NCBI RefSeq assembly: GCF_048544455.1
Contig: NC_133537.1
Location: 311,153,738-311,217,737, forward strand
Length of the DNA stretch: 64,000 bases
DNA from: Silene latifolia
Lineage: Eukaryota > Streptophyta > Magnoliopsida > Caryophyllales > Caryophyllaceae
Direction of reading: 5' to 3'
A program made the translations under genes and the position numbers. Below the pieces are notes generated by a model, which was given only the letters and a program-made list of their open reading frames with translations, made no database searches and was not told the origin of the DNA. The first letter of the stretch is position 1. Every line of letters starts with the position of its first letter. This document shows positions 55,862 to 64,000 of this stretch, piece by piece.

Positions 55862-56828
55862 AGGAGTTTCGAAGGGTAGAAGTAGGGCAACAAGCAGTCG
55901 GGCCTGTTTCGCATAGCTGCTGTCCATCAGCTATTCGTGGGGTTTTTAGGGTTTGTATGGGGGGTTTGCTTGGTGGTTAAGCTAAGGTAATATGGGTATG
56001 ATACTAGGGTATGGTGTAGGGTTAATGGGCACGGGTTTAGGTGGTGTTTAGAGCGGGTTTTGGGCTCGGGTTTGAGCACGCAAAATTAGGGGGGGGGGCT
56101 GCTCGTTATTGCGGGCTGTTTGTGGAGTATTTGGGACGTGAATTGGATGGTTTTTGTGGTGGGTTTGGGTGATGGGTTGTTGTGGGTAATGTGGAGCAAG
56201 AATTGGGTTGGTTGTGGCGGGTTTGGGTCAGGCTTTGAAGCACACAAAACGGGTTGGAGGAAGGGTCGAGCAAACACGGGTAAGGGGAAGGAGTTGGGCT
56301 GTTTTGGTCGTGATTGGGGCGAGATTTGGGACGTGGGTATGGGGGTTCGAACTGGGGTTGGATGGGTAGAGGCCTAGGTTGGTTAGTGTACTCGAGATTC
56401 ATGCCAACTCGTAAAGAAAACGGGCTCAAAATCCGAGCAATAATCGAGCTCCAAAACGTGTGGTTAAAACGAGTTTTCGATTTTCAAATTCGATTTTTCA
56501 AATCAAATAACACATTAAAATGAATTATTTTTCAAATCAAAAATATATTTTATAAAATGATTTTTCAAATCAATTATTTATTTTATTTTCAATAAAATAA
56601 ACTTGAGAAAATAAATTCAAAATAAAGTAAAATGAATTCACCTAAAAAAAAGCTTTAATTTAAATATCATTTAAATTAATAAAATACTCCGTTGACAACG
56701 CACCTTCTACATCGTAAAACGAACCCAAATAATGACAATGACAACTAATAAATACATGTGTCCTATCATCATCGGGTGTTTCTCGGGTTCTCTATAAATT
56801 CCAATATCGACAGATACGGGTATCTACA

Positions 56829-56844
56829 GAGCCCCCACTTTGAC
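56829..56844 (-). other. Tat2 polypurine tract
   Basis: The minus strand reads GTCAAAGTGGGGGCTC directly before the LTR start TGTAGATACC, matching Tat1. Confidence 0.85.
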
Positions 56845-57124
56845 TGAGGCTTGGACAAGGCGAAAGTCAAAGTATACCCCAGGTCCCTCTCGACCTGAGG
56901 ATTCTGCGGGTCGTTTATAGTCCATTAGACTTGCGTATATAAGCTACTTGACCATAGGAAGAGATCATACCTGAAACTTCGCTGGGGATTGACTCTTGCT
57001 TCTGTTGTGTCAAATTATCGTTGTTGGTCGTCGACCCATAAAGTTGCATATATGATGGGTTGAGCCTTATCCTTGGGCGCCTACGTATCCGTTTCTGACG
57101 GAATCAAACCCGCGTCGTAGTTCG

Positions 57125-57232
57125 GCAACTGCTGACACATGCCCAAAGTTTATCATCTGTTGGCGTATGTCCAAAATTCATCATCTGCTGACATTTGCCC
57201 AAAATTTATCATCTGCTGGCACTTGTCCGAAT
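57125..57232. repeat. About 28-30-bp tandem repeat, 3-4 copies
   Basis: Unit like CATCTGCTGGCACTTGTCCA plus AAATTTAT, four variants in tandem. Confidence 0.82.
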
Positions 57233-57524
57233 GGGACGGGACTTTCCAAGGAGGTTGCCGCCGCTTTCATCATTTGCTTTCAGCTACGGAATTCTTCCAT
57301 TTCATACTCTTGTATTGAATTGAATTCTGAGTGGACGTCATCCTTTTCATCTTGATAATGGTCTCGAAGCCAACGGCTTCGAGCCCCCGATTTCAATGGC
57401 TCTAAAGTCGAAGACTTTAGAGCCCCCAGTTGAAGCATATCCTGCTATATTTGAAACACAAAAATGTACTAGCAATAATCATCACATAAGCACATTTGGA
57501 TCATCGATCTTAAAATTGGATCAT

Positions 57525-57800
57525 TTGAAATTGAAATACTGGGTCATCGACCCGAAAATTGAATTTGAAAATTTTGAATAATTGGGCCATCGACCCGAAG
57601 TTTAAATTTGACATCACTTGGTATGTTGGGCCATCGACTCTAGGTTTGAAGTTGAAGTGTTGGAATGCTGGATTGTCGACCTGGAATTGAATTTGAAAGA
57701 CTGGGTCATCGACCCGAAATTTGAACCTGTTGAAGATTTTGAATAATTGGGCTATCGACCCAAATTTTGAATTTGAAATGAATCACTTGGATGTTGGGTT
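57525..57800. repeat. Degenerate tandem repeat GGGTCATCGACCCGAAATTT
   Basis: Seven or so units of TGGGYCATCGACCCGAAATT with variable spacers. Each contains the small palindrome GGGTCATCGACCC or GGGTTGTCGACCC. Confidence 0.82.
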
Positions 57801-58321
57801 GTCGACCCAAAATTTGATTTTGAACTTTGAGATTTGAACCTTGACTTGAAATGTACCACTACTTGGATCATCTATCCATAATTCGCAAAAAGTTTTTGAA
57901 ATTTCGGAATTCTGAAATCTTTGGCATTTTGAAATCGAACCTTGACGGGTGAGCAGGAAATACGACTCAGACACTCTGTATGACCCGTAAACAAACGTGG
58001 GCATAGCTCGCTACCGTAAAACAAAAAGGAAAATAAAACCGTAAGTGTGCACGGGTTTTAATTCGATTATTGACTTGTTGGGGGTAGAAATGTAAATTGG
58101 CCATTCTGGCGCCAAAAGACGACAAATGGGAATCACAAGGTCGTCGACTTGGGACGGAGGGCACCTGGGAATCAAGATCACTTGGCATTGACATGGTGGA
58201 TTAAACTCACGGAGCAACAACGTTGGCTTCGCCCAGACACTAAACACGGACTGATTTTATGAAAGCACTTAGACATCACACATCACTCTTGTTGGGAATA
58301 TTCTGTCACTCTTCTCCTCGC

Positions 58322-58437
58322 CAACTTTCTTTTCAGCGGGTTTTCATCATTTCTTGCCACCGCCTTCTTTCTTTTCAGCGGGCTTTTATTATTTTTTCTT
58401 CCACGCCTTCTTTCTTTTCAGCGGATTTTTCATATTT
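58322..58437. repeat. About 43-bp tandem repeat, 3 copies
   Basis: CTTTCTTTTCAGCGGGTTTT and its variants occur at about 58327, 58368 and 58411, joined by CACCGCCTT-like linkers. Confidence 0.78.
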
Positions 58438-59986
58438 TCTGTTCCCAACACAAACCCACATCTATGTGACTCAGCATCTTTGCCTAAACTGTTGGATAAA
58501 GCTCATTCTGAGACTTGATACTATTCATCCGAACCTATATCCTCATCCTAGCCTACATCAAGTGCTAAGACCGACTCAAACAAAGGTGGCTTCATTTGGA
58601 CTTGGTTAAGACCCGTAAGAAATCGACAAGATGAAAACTTGGATGATGGGTGGATTGAATCCCTTATTCTGAAGGACTACCTACGTATTCGCGTGGAGCG
58701 AAATCAAATCCGACGGAGTTCGATCAAGGTGCATAAACATGGCATTTTGATTGTGTGTACACACTCGAAGGTTTCACCTAAGGTATCATGTCGTATCCCA
58801 TTCTAGCCTGTAAGGTACCGTTGTATCCCGTGTCTAGGGTTGGTACAAAAGGTTTTGATTCTTTGGGATGTGGAGCTTGGTAAAAATAGGTTCGTAAGGT
58901 AAACCATCATTCTGAAGGTTCGCTTTGTGGTGCTAAGACCAACGGGTTATGGCTTACATCGTGGTTGGAAAAGGTGTCTCGGTTTTGATGAAATCCGAGT
59001 GCAAATGGGTTGGAAAACAATGTGGGTTCAAATCTCCATATCTGGACCCTAAAGGCTGGGTGTAATAGCACAAGCGGAATGATTCTCAAAATTCCTGACT
59101 ATCCCCTTGTAACCGTCTTAGGAAGGACTTAGAGGGTAAAGAGGTCACTACTTACGCTTTTGGGCTTCGCCCATTGAACTTCAACTATGGGTAGTTGACT
59201 TGACTTCTGGCTTCCGTAACTTCGACATCCAACCAAAAAGCATTCCGCAATAACTTCAACATCGTTTTTCCTTTTTTCTTTTTCTTTCATCTTTTTTTCA
59301 TTTTTCTTTTTTTTTTCATTTTTTTTCATCTTTCTTTTTCTCTCTTTGAAAATGATCTTCTATTCATTCTCTTAGTCATAAATGGATGCACCTTGAAAAC
59401 TGGGCTTCGCCAACTAATTTGGGTAAGAACTAACAATTCCTTGTTAGAACGGGTTGATATCTTCTCTCTTCGAGATGGGATGATTTTGGTTGGGAATAGA
59501 CTTACCTTCCGTCATCGATATGGGAAACAAGGAGCTAGTCCGGGTTCATCATAGAATCATCTAAAGGCTTGTGTTAAGCATTGGTTTTGATGGAGGTTTT
59601 CTACCGCCAGACATGGAATAGGTAAAGGAATCATACACAGGATCCTAGTGTACCTTACATTTTGAAACGAGACATATTTCCACCCCAGGGATGCCTTTGA
59701 GTGTGTTGTGCGTTTTATCATATTTTGGAATGATTGAGGATGGGAAACAAGACATATTTGGAAACGAAACTGCAACTTTTTATTGGAAAGGCAATTGCTT
59801 AACAGACTCAAAGGAACGACTCCTAGGACACACCCTAGGTCATCGCGGGACAAACGACTTAACTTCAAGAAAAGAAAGTCCTAGACTCGACTCGACTAAG
59901 AAAAGAAAACAGATCCTGACTCATAATTTTTCAAATCTGGTCTTGAGCTTTCCCTTGTTGTTTGTCGCCCTTAGATGCTCTCGGTT

Positions 59987-61594
59987 CTAGTCCTTGATCC
60001 CTTTGATGGTCTGCCTCCATCCTGAGGTAGTCCTCTGAGGATCTACGCCAGTGATGAAGGTTGGTGAATCGAATTGTCCTTTATTAACTTCGTTAATGAG
60101 AGGGGTACATTCTAGAGCAAGACTCCCGACTTGAATTTTATTCTTCGGGTTTGGCAAGAATTCAAAGCAATCCACAAATATTTTCCCGATAAACACCCCT
60201 TTCAAGTGACATGGGTGGATAAGATGGGAGTAATCGACATTGTCTTCGACAGAAACAAAGTTGGCGCGATCGCCAAATAGATTGGTGATGTTATTGGGTT
60301 TAACAGTTGGGATCGGGAGTGTTCCATTCTCAATCATGTCTTGAATTTCGTGCTTCAGTCGATAGCACTTTTCAGTATCATGGCCTTTCCCTTGATGAAA
60401 GGCACAATAGGCATTTGGTTTATACCATTTACCTTGTTGATCAGCGGGAGGGTCCGGAGTTGGACCAATAGGCTTCAACTTTCCTTGGGCTATGAGCCTT
60501 TGGAGAGCGTATGTATAAGTGCATCCGATATCGGTGAATGCCCTAGGTGTTTGGCGCTGCGACTTCTTAGATTGCCCTTCTAAGAGATTGATGGCTTCAT
60601 CAATATGGGCCATTGCTGGGGCCTTGCCCTTAGACGATGAGGCCCCTTGGTACCCTTTCGGCTTTTCAGCCTCTGCCCTTATGACATCATCTTCTACTTT
60701 TATCCCGATTCTTATCAATTCTTTGAAAGAGCCAAAATTCTGGTATTTCAGAGCATTGCGGTAAATAGGTCGCAGATTCTTTACGAACTTATCTACCATT
60801 TCAACTTCGTCAGGCTTCTTGGCTAATTTCACGCTTTCAGTGTGCCATCTTGCAAGGAATTCAGTAAAGCCTTCTTTTTCTTTCTGTGTCATCACCTCTA
60901 ATGTTCTTATGTTGGTTTGAATCTCGACATTATCAGCATAGTGCTTGCAGAACTCCACCGTAATATCTTCGAAAGTGGGGAAGTTCTTAAGGTCCAGATT
61001 GTAGAACCACGCCTTCGGGTGTTCATCCAGAGATTGAGTGAAAATTTCAGAGAGCATGTCAGCAGGTACTCCCTTCAGTGCTAAGTACCCCTTATAGGTC
61101 TTAACATGGTGGACCGGATCTTCTGTGCCCTTAAACTTTGGGATATCAGTGAGTACCATGTTTGGGGGCAACTTATCCTGAACTGGGGTATAGGCCCTAG
61201 CATTTTCGTAGTGGATGTTCTTCCCCTGGGAGAGTTTCAGACGGTCTTCGATGAACTTGAACCGTTTCTCCAGATCAGTCAGCGGTGGGGTAGATGGAGG
61301 GGAATCTTCACCCAGCTTAGATTCGATTGCATCCATTCGGGTCATCATGAGGTTCACGGCCTCAGTGAGTTTGTTAATAGCATCTTCCATTGCTTGACGT
61401 CGGGTTTTTGGCGGCCTTTCTACAAGAAAACCCCGAACTGAGTCAATATTCGAATGTAAGAGCCCCTGCACACTTAAGGACACGACACCAACTTGACTCA
61501 AACAAAGACTCGACTTGAGACTGATTAACCAAAAGGTTCGACTCACGGTTGGATTTAGACCTTGACTCATTTTAGACAAAACGACATGACTCAA
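59987..61594 (-). CDS. Tat2 gag, intact frame (535 codons maximum)
   Basis: The functional start may be the internal methionine at 61390 (MEDAINKLTEAVNLMMTRMD, coiled-coil-like). The capsid core contains MVLTDIPKFKGTEDPVHHVK, FCKHYADNVEIQTNIRTLEV and FTEFLARWHTESVKLAKKPD. The zinc knuckle is YCAFHQGKGHDTEKC. After LPIPTVKPNNITNLFGDRAN the sequence departs from a normal gag-protease. The last 25 or so residues end in SGWRQTIKG, like Tat1's protease-RT linker (GWRKSIKW), so protease seems deleted out. Gag forms particles and binds RNA. With no pol, the element would need enzymes from a relative. The uninterrupted frame contrasts with the broken Tat1 gag. Confidence 0.88.
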   Translation of the reverse strand: MSHVVLSKMSQGLNPTVSRTFWLISLKSSLCLSQVGVVSLSVQGLLHSNIDSVRGFLVERPPKTRRQAMEDAINKLTEAVNLMMTRMDAIESKLGEDSPPSTPPLTDLEKRFKFIEDRLKLSQGKNIHYENARAYTPVQDKLPPNMVLTDIPKFKGTEDPVHHVKTYKGYLALKGVPADMLSEIFTQSLDEHPKAWFYNLDLKNFPTFEDITVEFCKHYADNVEIQTNIRTLEVMTQKEKEGFTEFLARWHTESVKLAKKPDEVEMVDKFVKNLRPIYRNALKYQNFGSFKELIRIGIKVEDDVIRAEAEKPKGYQGASSSKGKAPAMAHIDEAINLLEGQSKKSQRQTPRAFTDIGCTYTYALQRLIAQGKLKPIGPTPDPPADQQGKWYKPNAYCAFHQGKGHDTEKCYRLKHEIQDMIENGTLPIPTVKPNNITNLFGDRANFVSVEDNVDYSHLIHPCHLKGVFIGKIFVDCFEFLPNPKNKIQVGSLALECTPLINEVNKGQFDSPTFITGVDPQRTTSGWRQTIKGIKD

Positions 61595-62486
61595 GTTGTC
61601 ATAGCTCGATTCTAAACTGGACTCGGTGTGACTAAACCCGTGATTGGACTAACATAGCCCATAGGTTCAAGTGAAACGCCCTAAATAGCCTAGCTTGGAC
61701 GTTTATGTGGACTATCCTAGACCAATTGGTCGACCCACGTGACTCGAAGCCCAAGAGGTGAGCTTGGGTGACGCAAAAAGGTCGTGTTCTAGACTCTTAG
61801 AACGAAACATGCCTAGCCAAACACGGCCAGGACCCGGACACGACTCGACGCATTTCATGCTTGGTTAAGGTTCGAGAGGCATTTTGGATTTGAATTTGAA
61901 AAAAATGAATAATTGATTTGAAAATGAGATTTAAAATGGGCAGCATGCCGGCTATAAAAGCTCATTTTGGGCCGAAAAATCTAGTCCTATTTGGGCAGCA
62001 TTCCGCGTTTTTAAAACCATGCTAATTTTGACAGTAAGTTGTTCAAAAGTTCGGTTTTGAAATGGACATGGAAAATTTGAAAAGACTCGGGAAATTCATT
62101 TCGCACATTGTCATTCTCATGTTATAAGGATGTATGCTCCTAGACATCTCTAAGTCTCGGCAAGTCTTCTACAAGAAGGTCTATGCCCTCCATCCTTTTT
62201 AGGTCTTATAGAGCAAGGGCCTTTAGGTAGAGTACCTAGAAGAGCATCCCCACCATCAAGAACCACGACGAGGAGGAGCGGAAGCAAGCAATGTGCAAGT
62301 TCCTGGCATAGTGGGACGTCGCCCCCCACGCATCACAAAGAAACGCTGGGACGGCCCAGGAAAGTCCTTAAGGGTTTATGCATGAATCGTAGCACTATGA
62401 GTAATGTTTTACTTTCCAATACTTTCTTTTCAAGTTTCACCTCGGAGGAAAAGACCCTAGAAACAAAGTGTAAGTAGTCCTCTTTT
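61595..62486 (-). other. Tat2 untranslated leader
   Basis: Between primer site and gag, no ORF of note. It includes open minus-strand sequence directly ahead of gag. Confidence 0.55.
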
Positions 62487-62505
62487 CCCCAGCGGAGTCG
62501 CCAAA
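62487..62505 (-). other. Tat2 primer-binding site (tRNA-Arg type)
   Basis: The minus strand reads TTTGGCGACTCCGCTGGGG one base after the LTR end, a cleaner match to the Tat consensus than Tat1's. Confidence 0.85.
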
Positions 62506-62506
62506 T

Positions 62507-64000
62507 TGTGGACAAGGCCCTCGGGAACTGTGTCCGCGGGATCCACATTAGGCATAATCGACTCGAGGTTCTTTCGAATCGAATTAAGACAAATTAGAGT
62601 CGCCACCAAGTTTTTTGGGAACTTGGAACCGTTCAAGTCAACTTTACACCTTTCATCGAAAAGCATAAAGCCAATCGACTACGAGTGATTAAAGATAAAG
62701 ACTTGTACCCTATATCACTCGATTTGAATGACTCTCGTAATCCAATGGTATTTAGATGGATCCACAAACCATAGATCTTGAGTAAGGGGTGAGGGTACGT
62801 GTTAGGTAGCCCGTAAGGACACCTAACCCCGCCCGTCAATAACAGCCTCTACTAAGTCAAGTGTCGGATTTCAAACAAGGTCATAGCTACTACGATATAT
62901 GATATGAAAACATCGTTTTCAAAACCCTAACATGTGAAGTTTTTATGTCGATTTAGATACTACTAAACTAACTTTGTCAAAGTTGTAATTTAGCATGTGG
63001 GTTGATTGATCTTAACAACATATAAACGAAACAAACAAGGCTTAGGGGGAATGGGGGAATGGGGGAGCCATTGGGATCTACCCTATTACAACCCAGGCAT
63101 TTCATGCCGACACAACGAGAAATTAAAGATACAACTCGATCTAAAATACAACGCTATACACAAAACCGTACACGACACATTACACGGCCAACTCGGCCTA
63201 GGGAAACGTGCACAAAGGGGGTGGCCCACGGCTTACATGCCTCACGGCCTTGGGTCACTCCTCGTAATGCGTGCTTTCGCTTAATCTTATCGAATTAGAC
63301 ATAGGCCCACACACCAAAGCATGCATTAGCATAAATCGGTCCATGTCGCTTTAAACAACATGCGATTTACTACGCTCTTACATGCATTGGGGCACAACCA
63401 TCTAACCAAACAAGACTAAGGTTTTTGAAGAAGTTTTGACTCGATAAAAGGAAAACAAATTTGAAAATTACAACCCGATGAACAAACTATAAATTACAAG
63501 CTACGAAACGACAAAGAACAAATGATATAAAACAAACGAAACAAGAAAAGGCACGGCCACCCTCACGGCCTAAAGCCACGTCCACCCTAGTTCCTAGGTT
63601 AGATTCATTAGATTAGATAGATTTGCGAAGCGATGCGGGATGTACATTAGAAAACGATGATAAAAGAGGTCAGAAAGCTTTGCCTAAAACCGGGTGCTCT
63701 ACACGGCCTAAATGGTCAAATTAGGTCAAGTTCGCTAATTAATTTAACTCATCGAGTGTTAATAAGAAGGTGCTAATCACACACTCTTATACTAGCGAGA
63801 AATTATGTGAAAGAGAGACATGCATTCAATTAAGTTACAGAATTGTTAGTTGATTTTAGTGATTGTGTCGAAGCCACCTAACGTGTCTAATTAGGTTATT
63901 AAATTGATCTAATGTCATCTAAATGAGTCATATGTTAAACAATCAGAGGTCGAACTAACATGTGAATGGTCCTTGGGCAGGTCGAATTAAACGAAACAAG
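62507..64000 (-). mobile_element. Tat2 5' LTR, cut by window end
   Basis: It starts TGTGGACAAGG on the plus strand and follows 51731-53224 nearly base for base, with a few substitutions and one small duplication (GGGGGAAT near 63050). It stops at the window edge just before the position where the other LTR holds the CACTA insertion. Confidence 0.9.

Larger units (their letters stand above)
51731..56828 (-). mobile_element. Tat2 3' LTR, containing a CACTA insertion
   Basis: Plus-strand ends are TGTGGACAAAG and GGGTATCTACA, the Tat-type ends also seen in Tat1. The span is 5.1 kb, or about 3.35 kb without the CACTA at 53234-54977. The first 1.49 kb match the start of the 5' LTR at 62507-64000 almost base for base. 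The left flank is GACAC (51726-51730); the right-hand duplication is outside the window. The many short frames here are not genes. Confidence 0.88.
56845..59986 (-). other. Tat2 internal region lacking pol
   Basis: 3.1 kb between gag and the polypurine tract, where Tat1 carries pol plus the antisense genes. I find no RT, RNase H, integrase or PMD motif on either strand. It contains three tandem-repeat blocks, a T-rich tract (59268-59345) and the CCTACGTATCCG...CGTAGTTC phrase (57080-57125) that follows pol in Tat1. It appears to be a large internal deletion product. Confidence 0.65.

Noticed and set aside
56086..56429. Overlapping Gly/Trp-rich and Pro-rich frames in the Tat2 LTR
   Set aside because: GC-biased LTR DNA open on both strands, no start context, no domain.
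1..64000. tRNA, rRNA or microRNA genes
   Set aside because: No cloverleaf with A and B boxes or rRNA core was recognised by eye; primer sites are only short complements to tRNA ends.

Overview
The window is nuclear DNA from a flowering plant, with no bacterial or organellar signature. It is dominated by plant retrotransposons (Ty1/copia, Ty3/gypsy Tat and Athila lineages, L1-type LINEs), with CACTA and Stowaway-like DNA elements, GT-AG introns and plant-type TATA boxes. The mix (Tat elements with tandem repeats and plant-mobile-domain genes, LTRs packed with CTCGATCGAG palindromes) fits a Caryophyllales-like eudicot, but that is inference only. I see one intact host-type gene, a 531-codon multi-pass membrane protein on the minus strand at 3417-5012. 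All other reading frames are retroelement genes, captured fragments or pseudogenes.

Layout. 1-1216: LINE 3' end with an RNase H domain. 1526-2810: 5'-truncated LINE flanked by a 15-bp target duplication. 2928-3143, 5325-5584 and 7004-7210: MITE-like elements. 5594-8880: a very decayed copia element. 9233-11348: copia pol and 3' LTR, abutting a receptor-like-protein (LRR) pseudogene (11349-12953, minus). 13238-14625: a minus-strand copia pol remnant. 14817-15044: a gypsy LTR piece.

15045-34352 is a complete 19.3-kb Ty3/gypsy Tat-lineage element ('Tat1') on the minus strand. It has two 2421-bp LTRs, a perfect 5-bp target duplication (CACGG), a tRNA-Arg-type primer site and a polypurine tract. 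gag, protease, RT, two RNase H domains and integrase lie at 31129-24394. A roughly 6.9-kb region between pol and the 3' LTR carries two intron-containing genes of plant mobile domain (PMD) type on the opposite strand (18436-21455 and 22334-23848). A GC-rich dyad module built on GAGGCGCAGC lies in the LTRs and just upstream of both antisense genes.

34358-39030 is the 3' part of an Athila element (minus). 39045-51730 is a run of short gypsy elements in LTR-internal-LTR-internal order (minus) with palindrome clusters and a conserved hairpin next to the polypurine tract. It is interrupted by a LINE (40813-48267), which is itself interrupted by a 4.6-kb CACTA element (43135-47734) carrying a piece of a mitochondrial carrier gene. 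51731 to the window end is a second Tat element ('Tat2', minus). It has a CACTA insertion (53234-54977) in its 3' LTR, an intact gag frame (59987-61594) and no recognisable pol, so it looks non-autonomous.

The region reads as nested insertions in silenced repeat-rich chromatin. Many stop codons are one C-to-T or G-to-A step from the residue expected in the family. The two most unusual signals are the antisense PMD gene pair that shares a promoter-proximal module with its host LTR, and the CTCGATCGAG clusters found in two unrelated LTR families.
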